From positions 124,463 to 188,462 of the forward strand of contig NW_020170479.1 in the NCBI RefSeq assembly GCF_000524195.1: 64,000 nt of DNA. Reading direction: 5' to 3'. Within the stretch, counting starts at the first letter, position 1; every line of letters begins with the position of its first letter. Below the pieces are notes generated by a model, which was not told the origin of the DNA, did not search any database, and saw nothing but the letters and a program-made list of their open reading frames with translations. Both the position numbers and the translations under genes were made by a program. Shown one piece after another: positions 50,875-62,559 of the stretch. The stretch is from Echinococcus granulosus. Its lineage: Eukaryota; Platyhelminthes; Cestoda; Cyclophyllidea; Taeniidae.

Positions 50875-51416
50875 ACCACATTTCAAACTATGGTGAAACA
50901 TGGGCAATGTGGCAATGAGATGGCCTTCGATCTGTTTTGAGCAATCCACAGCATTGTACTGTGTGTCAATGCAAGCGAGGGTAAGTTAGATTGCCTTCAG
51001 ATGGAGTGGTTAAGTGACTCATTAACTGACTGATTGATTGTTTGATAGTTGGACGAAGACATCTTAGCTAGGTGCGGTAATGACAGTGCTCACGCCTTCA
51101 GAGGGAGCCGTCGTGTGAATATGGCGGTAGATGCGCGAACTGCCCCAAGGGATACTCGTGCTTTCACAGAGGGTGCACCAAGAATCCCAAAATTCAGACA
51201 AGCATTCCCGACAATGAGATTGAAGAATTTCAAGGAGAGAACTCTGTCAGAATGCATGTTTTTGAAGTCCCAACCGACTACAGGTTGGAATGGCTACAAC
51301 TTATCTTGCGTCCCCTACGCCATACATCACGTTTCCCATTACTTCCATTGCATCCGCTTTTCCCACTTTTGCTTTCACGATACCATGTAATTTTGCTAAC
51401 AGTGTCGATAGATTGA
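50875..51416 (+). pseudogene. CAP/SCP (VAL-like) exons 3-4, copy c
   Basis: Exon 3 (about 50880-50980) has the block DGLRSVLSNPQHCTVCQC and ends GCGAGG|GTAAGT. The intron (50981-51048) ends TTTGATAG like that of copy a. Exon 4 contains CEYGGRCANCPKGYSCFHRG and CTKNPKIQTSIPDNEIEEFQ, the conserved six-cysteine end, and then stays open in frame 3 for about 70 further codons ending in a leucine-proline-rich stretch (FPLLPLHPLFPLLL) to a TGA near 51416. The start of exon 4 has stops in that frame, and exons 1-2 are absent, so this is a 3' fragment of a duplicated gene. Same orientation as copy a, about 1 kb away. Confidence 0.65.
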
Positions 51417-51549
51417 ATGCGCTGCCTACAACTCTTGCCTTTTGGCCAAATATTGGTTGGCACTATGAAGGCATGGATACATGTGTGAATGAAAACCTAG
51501 CTTTGGTGGATTGTGAGTATGTGCAGTGTGTGGAAGATAGGGCATAAAA

Positions 51550-54155
51550 GTGCGCATGAACGTATAATTTGGGAGCAGGAGCAAAATTAAATCCTGTGTA
51601 GAGTGATGTGGATTTTGAGTCCACTTGTAAATGCTGTAGAGTGGAAAAGTGTGTTTGTTATGGGGATTCAGCTGCACGGGCTCTGTAGAACTTACTTAAC
51701 TGTAATGTAATGTAATGGAATGAGTTGGACGATACCTCGTTCAGATCACTTCTTCCAACAAGTCCATTGAAGTGTTTTGCATTGCCGAAATGCAAGGCAT
51801 TAAAGAATAGTATGCAAAAGCAAATGAGTCGACCGAAGACCTTAAATGCCTGCCTTAATAATTACTCATATGCAGGTTGCACGATGCCACCAAAGTGCTT
51901 CCTAACGTATGCTTGCCATAGTAACTGCACACGCGTGTGTTAGTAGACGCTCTCCACTCTCATTCACCCACGACTGTGTTCCGTAAGAACCACTTTGTCT
52001 GGAACCTATGTTGGAATGTTTGTGCTTTGCATGTGGGAATGGCAACTTCCAACGTCACGTCGAGTTGATGATTTGGGAAGATGTGCGTGCAGACATCTGT
52101 ACATTTGAATAGTGCCTGTCCTTCTCTGAGGTGCTACTTTGTAATGCGCATTAGTCTTGAGTTTGAAGGTCACTTCCATGATGATAATAGTGCATTTGAT
52201 GTGTCCATTGCTTGTTTTGTTTACAGTCGGTTGCCGCATAATTGTAGACTGAAATGTTAGGAATGGAAAGGTAAAGGACACAGTCACATTCCTTGTGGTG
52301 GATATTGAAGGGCAAGTTAGAGCAAGGCATTTTCTACCTTTAACGTGGCCATGTTTACATTTTGCTCTTAATCAATTTATTGTAGTTTTCATTTTGCCCA
52401 AATGGATTGGGTTTATGTCACCGCATTTGAAGTGGACAAGCTGACCACTGACGTATTTCCTCAAAGTTGTTGGATCATTTAATTGCATGGCCTTAGCTTG
52501 AAGCATTTTCTTCCTCAGGTGCTAATAGTCAGATGGCAGCAAGTGAAACAATTTAGTGTAGTATTTGCGGGTATTGAGAAAGCGCAATTCGCTTACGTCT
52601 GTTTTGCATATCTGATAAATTGTGTTAAAAGCATAAGGCCACCATATTTCCGCTCGCTTGTCACAAGTTTATTTGCAGATCAGTGCTGTTTCTAGGTTTC
52701 TTGATGTGGTTATTCCTCCATTGTATCGCGATGTTTTAGGATTACATCTGGCATTGGACGAATTGCCTGATCTCACTTGCCTTAACAATATCATGCAATG
52801 CGATTGACATTGTAAATGTACCTGTTTCATTGAAGAATACTTTTAAGCGACTGTAATTTGTGCCTGTTTCAGTGGTGGCTACTATCGACGCATTTTAGCA
52901 GAGCGTTTAGCGGGATGAAAAACTGAACCAAGTAGATGCCGCAGATTTGTCTATGCAGAATAGAAGCAAAAAGTGAAAGGAGACTGCACACCTTCCATGA
53001 ATGTGGATGACCCTCTTAATTGCATACCCTTTCCACTTGGCTGAAATGCTCAACGGAGTTGTCTATGTGAAAGCTGCCTCTAATGACTGATTGGGTGAAA
53101 ATGGAGTGATTGCAGTGACATATAATGATACCATTAGCTGACTCTCGGGTTGATTTTGGCATTTCCCATTTGATTAATAAATGTTAGATTAACATAATTT
53201 GAGACCTATACGATAAAAGCTAGTTTGCATTGGTTGGTGTGATCCCTGCCTCATGCAACATGAGTACAACATGAGTGGAAGCATGACATATTGTGTTGGC
53301 AAACTTATTTCAGTTTACCACTATACCACGTCAGCACATTGCAATGGTCATTTCTTCGTCACAAGGTGATAGGTTTCTGCCTTCAGGTTGCAATAGTATG
53401 GAGTGTGGAATAGAATGAGACGTGGATTTGTACTACCGAGAAGTGGATTGTTAACTTACAGGTTAGACGTATGAGTGGGAGTCGTGTCAATGGAAATTGC
53501 GGTGAGGCCGATGACGTATAATAAATGAGGACGAAAGCAGAAAGAGTGTTGCATCATGTTAATGCTGTTAAACTGTTTTCCAATGCTTAAGGTGTTGGTT
53601 ACGTCACTGCTCTGGGCTGATAAAGGCCAATACAGCAGAGAAGGTGGGGAATTGAGTGGTGAAAATAGAAAAGAGGGATTGGAGACTGCATGAGTGATTG
53701 CTGACTGCATGAGAGGGAGTTGCTTGAAGGGGCCAAGTGCCAGGATGTGGTTTACGTTGGGATGATGAAGAAGAGGTGGTGAAGGAGGAGGAGGATAAGA
53801 AATGTTAAGTGAGGCGGCAGACGGCAATGTGGCTGTGGATGGGAGGAGGCGAAGTACACATTTATGAGATGTGCAGTCGAATTTAAGTGGTGAACAGAAT
53901 GACTGTAAACATGGGTATTGTCTTGAATAAACAGTTGTGAGGGGTGACCGATTTAGATGTCACAGAAGTCAATGATAGTAAATATAACGAAGGAATGCAT
54001 AAAGACATTCATAATGGATTTATTTTGCGTTTCTACTTATGGACCAAATTAGGGATGTCACTCATAATTTTGGTGAAATAATTAGGCAATATGTTGATAA
54101 TCGTGATTTGGCTATGTGAAAGTCACTTCATTTCACTTTCCATAGCATTACAGCG
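51550..54155. other. No recognised gene
   Basis: Open frames at 51725-51943, 52006-52287, 52483-52695 and 53456-53827 are of chance length. The last (123 codons, Pro/Ser-rich) only mirrors a purine-rich stretch on the plus strand. No further CAP-domain blocks were found here. Confidence 0.45.
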
Positions 54156-54160
54156 ATTAC

Positions 54161-54400
54161 CTGTTAGAAACTGGCTTTTCACACTCCTCCTCCAGAAGCT
54201 TAGTAATTCTGTTCTCCGACAAGTCCTGACGACGAAGACTGCTTGGCAGTGCAGATTTCCTCAACTTTTGACAGATGCGAGTCAGACGCAAACATCGCGG
54301 AGCCTTGGCAACTGGTCACATTCGGTAGTTCTCTACGCTTAACACAGTCAAATCCGTCGAGAGCATTATACGAATGTTGAATCCCTTCTGGCCCATATTT
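54161..54400 (-). pseudogene. Leucine-rich-repeat protein exon
   Basis: Minus-strand frame LSTDLTVLSVENYRM, a TGA, then RCLRLTRICQKLRKSALPSS and LRRQDLSENRITKLLEE. LTVLSVENYRM and LRRQDLSENRITKL both fit the LxxLxLxxNxI pattern of leucine-rich repeats, spaced about 40 residues apart. The block ends AACAG|GTAATC, a usable donor at 54160. The same frame is open upstream to about 54564. One in-frame stop suggests decay; with only two repeats the subfamily cannot be told, and the fragment may bind protein partners as such domains generally do. Confidence 0.4.
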
Positions 54401-54569
54401 CCTTGATATACAGACTGGCAAGGCAAAGCAAAAGCACCCGAAGTCCATATTAAACCTATCGGATCACAACATTGCGCAGTGTGGGCTAGTAAGTTGCCTC
54501 GACTCCAGTTTGTAGTCAAACAAAAACACAAATAACGCAATAAGCAATGTCCTAACGAAAACACTATTT

Positions 54570-57500
54570 TTCAATTTAAGCAATGTTTTACACGGGAAAA
54601 GCATTTTGTTATGTATTATAATATGCACTGTAATAAAATGCATTTGTATTCCATATTGCACTTTCGGTTTCATGAAGGCAAACTACTTTATCTAAATTTT
54701 TGTAATGCACTTCTAGGTTTCTAATGAAACAAACCTTTTGGTATTTAACTTGCATCTAGTTGTGACAGAGAATAATTTGATATCGACCTGTGTGCCCACC
54801 TATCCCTCTAGCCATTGTCTTTGTAGACAATAAGCTTTTGTCATTGAGGAAAGAGGATGTTTTGATTTGCGCAAAGGAAAGTCGAGAGGGATGTTCTCCC
54901 CTCTGAATGAAGGTGGTCTAGAGGCTGTCGTTGCAGTTGTGGGTCAGTGGATCGGTAATTAGGTACATGCATTTAAGCTTATTCATCATTTTAATCGGTG
55001 CTTATTTATAGACTAGCGTTCATTAATTTATACCTTTTCGCATATTTGAGTTGAACAACGGTGTATATACAACATGACGGGTCAGCTTTTCTCTCCACAT
55101 TGCAGTTGCTCACCCTCGGATTGAGAAGCATGTGTAATTCAGTGATGAAATTTTTAAGGTAACTAAGTCCTAAAGGGGTCAGAGCCTATTTCTTCCTTCG
55201 GGATTAAAGGTGTGCCCTTCTTCTCGTGGTTGACGTAACAGGACAGCTTCTCACCTGAAGGGTCCATTCAAATAGCCATAAATTACAACAATAGCAATCA
55301 GTCCGTGGTGAAGCCACTTTAACTTCACTATTTTGGTAATTTGAGTGGGATCACTAGAGAGGATGGAACAAACACCTTCTGATGTTTTTTCTAAATAACA
55401 CAAGGCAATTTTGAATAGTGCCCTGTGCATAATGGTGCATGCCATCTGTGTAGAAATTAATTCATACCGTTTGTCAATGATTGAGCACTCGAATTTGGGG
55501 TTCCGAATTTTACTAGCATGTATTTTCAGTTGTCCATGATAAAGCACCTGCAAATAAGTGATTGCACTCACCACCTACTGCTAATTGGTACTCAGTGTAA
55601 GCCTGCTTCCATCTTAAATAGACCAATTGCAAATCCTAAAGCAAGCCACAACTATTATATGCTCCTGTGAGTAGACGAATATTACAGCAGCTGAGGAGCC
55701 ATGTTGCCACTCAAACATGGATTCTGTGTGGAATTCGTCCTGAGAGATAGTTGCCATCTTTGTGAGATGCAATTTCCCTCATTTTGCACCAGTAGTGCTC
55801 TGGGCTCTGGGCTGCATTTGGATGTGGAGGTTTATTTAAACATATATAGAAATATCAATGATAATATGCAGCTTTCAGTTACTTGCTAAGTACTATTAAT
55901 TGGCAAGCAAACAGTCTGTTGTGAGACATTCTGTTTAGGTATTTGGTGATTTGGCGGTGTGCCCATGCACGTGATTGACGTTTCAAAGTCACTCAGCAAC
56001 TCATCATGATCCAGTTCGAGCTAATTTGGATGAAGATGAATTCAGATTATTTCAGGAAAGAAGACGAGGAGAGAGGATGGAGAATGATATGAGAACAGAG
56101 GTGAGAAGTGCACACATAGTCTAAGATAATGCCTCGATTTGAAGCAGAAACGACAGTTTAATCTGTTTGAATCTAGGTAGGGTGTAAAATAAACTCCGTT
56201 CTATCCACGACCGTGATGGCAGAGGTGAAGGAGAGGAGCAGTAAACGTGATGCACTGATCGCAGTAAAGGGGGTGTCCCTTCATTTTTCATAGGAAAGTC
56301 GTACTTGTCGTCAATAAGAAAGACTAGATACTGTACAGAGGGTTCCTCCATCGTTTTCAACAAGTAGGAGACCGCGATATGTTGTAGGCAAAGTGTCTAC
56401 AACTATTGGCAGAACGAGGAACGTGGTCGCGAAATGGATAACCATTCGCCTCCAATAAGGTGTTCAAAAAGTGGTGCGGCATGGATGCACTCACCACTTA
56501 ACGAGGTAATAATGTTCCCAACAAAGAAGTGTCAGGAGTTTCACCGATCCCATCTCGTTTATATGTGAGTGGATTTCGGTTCCATTACAGAGGAAAGCTA
56601 CTTATTGACGAAGAGTAGGAATGGAAGGCTATGGGCACAGCTACACTATTGAGGGGGACTTAAAAATTTTGCGCTGCTGATCATAAAGTTAAAGAAAATA
56701 TTGTCAGCACACTTTGTCAATTTAGGTATCAACATTTTTCAACCATCTAATTTTAAGCACCTTTGGTCATCAGGATTATGGTCATATCTCCCACCAAAGG
56801 AATGACCTAAGCCAGGTTTGTTGCTCCAGGAGTTGGTGAAGACCCACAAACATGTCCACGGGGTCCACTCAATTGAGAGCCCCTAGCCAATCCCTCTTTT
56901 TCAGCACCCACACAATTTAATTAGCCCTGATTAGGGTAGTCGCCTTCACAAATTGAGATCAAGCATTTTCAAATGGACCACCTGTAAAGTCGCCGACTAT
57001 CACATATGAGTTGTATACCAATGAAGCTCATGGATGCAGACAGTATCAGGAGACTATTGTACACAATCATATACGACGATCGTGATATCCTATGTGTATT
57101 AACCATGTCAATAGGGCCAACTGACCTGACAGATTTGCAAAATGTAAGACAATCTTTGATTCCTTGGTAGGCACATATGTATTTGTTCGTCTCGATCATG
57201 TTGGGAATGTTGCAGCTACGACGTTTGTGTTGTAAAGCTAGCAGAAAAGAAAGGCAAAGTTGAAGAAGAATAAAAATACAACAATCTGCAAAGTTTTTAG
57301 CTATCCGCTGACCACTACTGGAGAAGGTTACTACAAGGTGCATGGACTGAGGAAACGTGTAGGATTACTGTTGTTTACTACGCCGTATCCAGAGCTTCTC
57401 AGCCCCTCTCTTCACTACTAAGTAGCATTTCTCTGTACTGGTAGGACTAAGCACGACTGTGGAAACGATGTAGTGATTGAATCGGACTCGAAAGCTGCTT

Positions 57501-58295
57501 CTCTGATTCGTATATATAGTTGCACCATCGTAGCATAACGGAAAAGCAGAGGTCATCGATAGTGGATGGTCGCCTCTGCAAAGACCTGACTCTGACGGGT
57601 CGAAGTGATGTCTACATTTGGTAGCCATCATAGCTGACGTGCCGAAGAGGAAACAGTGTCAACAAAAGCAACGTTACCTTATCTGGATGAATATGTATTT
57701 CATTGCAGAACCGCGTGGTCTACGTACCTGATTGCGTGGATGAATAATACTAATAATAACAATGCCGCGTCTTCAGCTAAGTGCAAATCAGATGTTCAAA
57801 TAGGCAGCTTTGGAGAGGGAACAAAGTAGCAACGAATAATCCTGCAGCAAGAAACCACTGAATAGATGTGTTAAAATTTAACCCTGACCATATTAATCAT
57901 CAGCGTTGGGATCAAATGTGTCTTGGCCACGATTAATAATGTGTCCACTAACGTTCTTGGCTCAGAGCGGATGGTGGAAACAGAAAACAGTGAAAATGAA
58001 AAGCGACAAAATGAAGGGATTGGAACGTGATATGTTCCTCTATTTTGGATAACATTGAATGACACACTGCAATCTGTCCGAGAATCCATGGTGCTTCTGT
58101 ACGCTCTGAGTAAATTTCTTATGTTGGATTAGTGGTCGGTGTTGGCATTGACAGAACTTGCAGGCGATAGACGGTCAGGGAACACGAATCTTATTGTAGA
58201 ACAGGCGTCATCTGTCCCGAAGGAGGAACTGTGCTCTGTACGACCAAAACAGTGATAAGCTTACCCCTTATATAATGCCACCAATAAGAAATGCT
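54570..58295. other. No supported gene
   Basis: Several minus-strand frames of 80-124 codons (55251-55574, 56121-56363, 56969-57343, 57365-57631). They look moderately protein-like, but at this base composition such lengths are expected by chance, competing frames look equally good, and none carries a motif I can name. Confidence 0.4.
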
Positions 58296-58309
58296 GTCAT
58301 CTAATCAGT

Positions 58310-58860
58310 CCATTGGCTGAAAGAAAATGAGGGCCGAGGCGAAAGAGTTTAGAGCAAAAACCATTCTACTTCTGGTGGCGATGTAGGACTTATCCCTTAA
58401 GAGAAATTCGTGAATTTCAAGAGGATACTTAAAACCATTTGATTGGACTTCTGTTTCTACCCGCACCAGCGGAAGACACTTCGGAGTCAAAAGTGCAGGA
58501 AGCTCAATCTGCCAATAGTTGCTGGTCCTTTGAGCACACTGCAGCGATGTCCTTCATGCCACAAATGCGACAGAAGACCACTCTGGTGAGGCTTTGCTCT
58601 TCCTCATTGATGTCGAGTTGGGCTAACGTGGTGTAGCATTATTCCAGCCCGAAGACCTGGTGAAGTGCATTGATTGTGAAGCATTCCTTGACTCTGGGGG
58701 TGGAGCTTTTGTTCAGATATGGCACTATTAACACTTGTGTGAAGTCCGTGTCATCATCGAAAGGGAGATGGTTTGCCAGCACTGCCACTAGTGCAATAGG
58801 TTCAGTGTATACCTATTCCACATCGGACCTCCTCCATTTGGAATAGACGGACCCTTCTGT
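58310..58860 (-). pseudogene. Unknown decayed gene
   Basis: After an acceptor-like GTGGAATAG the minus frame reads YTEPIALVAVLANHLPFDDD, TPRVKECFTINALHQVFGLE, then TAA, and TTLAQLDINEEEQSLTRVVF with CRICGMKDIAAVCSKDQQLL before a TGA. The pair C-x-x-C in FCRICG could be half of a zinc site, but no matching pair follows. Another frame just downstream (58490-58305) reads FKYPLEIHEFLLRDKSYIAT. Charged and hydrophobic residues alternate as in a folded protein, and codon use is protein-like. Two stops argue for decay. Family not recognised. Confidence 0.3.
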
Positions 58861-58959
58861 AAGAGGACATCTTTACTGGATCATGGTTATACAGGATGGG
58901 ATTGCATTTCCTACTCAGGGATTAGTGGCGTCCACTCAGTCACAACTTTCACACATACT

Positions 58960-61900
58960 GAACATTGCTTGACTAGAAGGTATATCCAAGCAACCTGGTT
59001 GGTTGTGGGTCTGATTAGACGTCACCACCACCTAGGGAGGAAGGAGAAGAGGAGGAGGAGAAGAGATAAACCATTGCTCAAGGTAAAGTAGAATTGTTTG
59101 TGCAACCCCACAATGCTGCCACACATGACGTCTTCCTCTGCTGTTTAAACTTGCAAGTAAGGGAATAATCCTGCAGCAACTGGAGTTTGTGTGCATTCCA
59201 ATGGAAGCCATTCCATAGCTGTGTACTAATACAGCTGTCGTTGGTGTCAGCCTTCATTCAGTTGGAACGAGTCGACTCATTGGATGAGGACATTCCTGAT
59301 TCGTACCATAATGAAGGAGGTGCAGCAATCAATGTCATGCATGTTTAGAGTGCACTTGCCACTTGGGATGTGAGGAAGTCAGTTGCATCAGGAGGATTAT
59401 TTTCAGGCACTTTCAGATTCACAGTTGGCGCTACGGCACGTTGTGTCAACTATGTCATCCACCAAGACCTGCTATAAATCAACCCACTTCATGAACTTGC
59501 ATTGTGATTCGTCATTGCAGAGTCATAAGAGTCCAACGGATTGCTCACCATCAAGCACATTTTCTCAACCTTGTGCTTATCTCCACCCCATACTTCAAAA
59601 GCGTGTCACACACTTCATAAACGTTAATGTGTGCACTGGAACACACGAAGACATTGAAAGTGTAATGATGGGTTGGGTGACATAATGGATCACCAATTTG
59701 AAAACACGTACGGAATATTACATTGTCAAGAGAAATGGTGACACAAGCAAGAAACGCATTTCAGGTTCCTTGCGGCTACCCTGTGAAGGAACACACTTTA
59801 ACCACATGTAATTCAGTCATCTTAAAAGGATTTTGAGGACTTACAATCAGCATGTGGCGGAGAGTCCACAGCGTCAACCAGAATTCTGCATTAGTACTGA
59901 TCTTCTGTTATTGGTGCAACTGAACAGACCCTTCTTACCACGTTTGACACTTCAAAATGTCAAGCAGTGAACTCCAGTGATGATCCACCGTTCGTCTTGT
60001 GGCAAGAAGAAATTTGTCAAGCCGTTTTGGTGTTGGGAATACCACTGATGTAAAGAGTTCATTCCCAACTCACATAACATCGAGTCTTTGGCAACTTCGC
60101 ATTTGGGAAATGGCATAAAACACACGAAGAAGTGGGTGTCGCCATTTGCGAATCCAGAAGGTGGGTAGAGCTGATGTGACTTGGATAAACAAAATTACAA
60201 TTTCATCTAAAAATTGGTGCTTATATTCCCTGATTTCCTTCACAGGAGAAAAGTTATTCAAAAGAGCTTGAAATGCAAAGAACATTGTTGCATCGATAGA
60301 GGATCCAGATCACACAAGAAATGGCATGAGTACTCCACTCATTACAAACGATCGCCTGCTAGCGTGGTCCTCACTTTGATGCCTTCTCAAAATGCCTAAT
60401 TTCACCTATGATCCTAGGAATCTGATAAAAGTACTCGTCAGTGTAGAAGAGCACATCTGCGTGCCTGTTGTTTTGAGATGAGATGTTAATCAGTGCATTT
60501 TGGCAGCGGAAAAAATCGACTCACAAAGGCTAGCAGTCACGAGTTGTGTAGGCAATGAGACTGACAGAGGTGTTAACAACATTGTTTGGTGATTGGAAGG
60601 CCTGATAATACCCAGTTTCTATCACACCTGACAAAGTGGAAATGTAATGGATAGTAGTGCAGCCTCCTCTTTAATCCATCCACCCACTTTTCTCTATTTG
60701 ACTTGTTTTATGTTGCCCTACTTAGTAGCTGACAGGGTGATCACACCAAACCTCACTATCGTTTATTTATACGGTATTTAGTGGGAATTCCTGCTTGCGC
60801 GCTATCGTTCCACTGACCCAGTCATCAGCCACAATCCTCATCGCCATTAACGATGCCAGTGCAGTACACTTGTGTGCGCGTTAGTCATGCATTCTCTCCA
60901 TGCGAGTCAACGTATTCACTGTTTCCAGCTGTCTACTCGGAAGAGACTGGGTCCACGTTATTAAGTATGCATTGAATCAACTGTCACTTTCCAGCAGTCA
61001 GTGTGCATACTTTAAGACTTCATGATTGCTGTTTTCTCCTCCCTAATTGCCTGTAGTCACTTAATCTGCACGAACTCGGAGACAGCGATGGAGTCGTGGC
61101 TGAAGTGGTTAAATCTTGCGTTGGAGGTCCTTCAACGCTGGATGCTAGAACACTTTGCCCGCCTGGCACGGTATGACTTGGGTCTCACTTTCAGCCAATC
61201 CGTGGCAGCCTGCATCGCTATTCTACTCGACTTATGCAGTGGTAACTGCTCCTCCTTTCACAACCAACCCTTTTCTTGCATTTTCACCCTGTCCTTCTTC
61301 ACCATCGTCCATTCGTTGACCCCGCCTTTCTTCCCTTATAAGCTCCTGTAAATTTACATAAAGAAGTCATTTTTCTCGATTGTAGACCTTTCAAATGCTC
61401 TTTGATAATGGTTCTGGACTCAGTAATGGTTCTGGCGGACACCTACGTTAATTGAAGACTTGTCACACATCAAAGAATGCTCGTTGTCGTTTTCTGGGTT
61501 AATTCGGTTTCAGAGTTCCCCAAGGTGGGCATTAGAACGAAGGAATGCAGAACACAGTACTGCGAGTTGCTTTGAATACTTGGAATCATGTGATCGTTTA
61601 CGGAGAGGTGTGTCATGTTTACCATGGTGTGCATCGTGTGTCACTGTTCCATTTTCCTATTTCAATGGGGAGGCATGAACTTTAATGCTCCAATCTATCC
61701 TCAACTGGGAACTCAAAAGCTCGTACGGAAGATTGATAAGCCGCCTCTATATCGGTACCACGCCATCGTAGGGGGATGAGACACTTTTGGCCAAGTATTT
61801 AAATGTTGGGCCAAGTCAAAACCACGGTCCCTTGAGAAAATCGGTTGTCGATGCCCCAAAGTTTATTGTTATCATGCATCACCAGGAGGAAATCGGACAA

Positions 61901-62150
61901 TTCACAACAAGAGATCAAATGCTGCAGAAGATGGATGAATGTTTTGTGCGGATGAAGCTCATGAATAATAGTTGGTTGTTACAAGTCTTTATAATTCTTT
62001 CTGAATGTGGAATTGATCATCACCCAATATGCGAAAGCCTAACAGGTTTTGAGCTGATTTGCAGCCCACCGAGGATTCCCTGAAGAGGAAAGAAAAAGTA
62101 ATACAATAGGTGACGACTTTTAACTCAGATTCTCGATGATCACTATACCT
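58960..62150. other. No supported gene
   Basis: Open frames of 60-109 codons (59383-59685, 61022-61351 and 61787-62083 on +, 60070-60285 on -) without motif. 59830-59975 (+) reads ESPQRQPEFCISTDLLLLVQ in one frame and may be an exon scrap, but nothing else supports it. Confidence 0.4.
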
Positions 62151-62163
62151 TGGGAAATAATTC

Positions 62164-62367
62164 ATGATTTTGCCATCACTACTGCTTGTGGTGTGCCTAC
62201 TGGGGCTTGCAGCACCCTCGGAGGGGAAGCGTAAATTTGGCTCCTCCAACATACAGGTCTTTGGCAAGTCGAATACTGAAAAATGTGATGTGACGAACAT
62301 CTTCATTGAGGCAGGTGTTGCTACTAAATTAGTTTGTAAAGCGTCTCCAGATTACCAGGCGTCATGA
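62164..62367 (+). CDS. Small secreted-protein ORF or first exon
   Basis: 67 codons from ATG with an almost ideal signal peptide (MILPSLLLVVCLLGLAAPSE), predicted cut near APSEG-K, followed by a basic stretch and two cysteines (EKCDVTNIFIEAGVATKLVC). The second part resembles the first strand pair of an immunoglobulin-type domain (V-x-x-G-x-x-x-x-L-x-C-x-A) or may be a short secreted peptide. It ends at a TGA at 62365, just after CCAG|GCGTCA, where a non-canonical GC donor is conceivable. No downstream exon was found. The signal peptide is the reason to list it; length alone would be chance. Confidence 0.3.
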   Translation: MILPSLLLVVCLLGLAAPSEGKRKFGSSNIQVFGKSNTEKCDVTNIFIEAGVATKLVCKASPDYQAS

Positions 62368-62559
62368 CGGTGGATTTATCCTTAAGATAAGGGATAGTTC
62401 GGGACAAGCCCCTCAAATCCACTCAATGCCGTTAACACTACTTCCGTGCAAGTACGCATTTGTGTATTTGTATGTAATTTTCCGTATTTGCAAGAACTTC
62501 TATGCATATATTTGCCATCACGAGTTGGCTAGTAGCTCACACAGTTCCTTTGGATTAAA

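Noticed and set aside
40573..51416. Stop-codon reassignment as the explanation for in-frame stops
   Set aside because: TGA, TAG and TAA all interrupt the relics, some at unconserved positions, and frameshifts also occur, so decay is simpler than a variant nuclear code.
53456..53827. 123-codon minus-strand frame rich in Pro and Ser
   Set aside because: Mirrors a purine-rich plus strand; composition alone explains it.
48599..58945. GTCCACTCAGTCA shared at 48599 and 58929
   Set aside because: A 13-base identity without flanking similarity is expected occasionally by chance in 64 kb.
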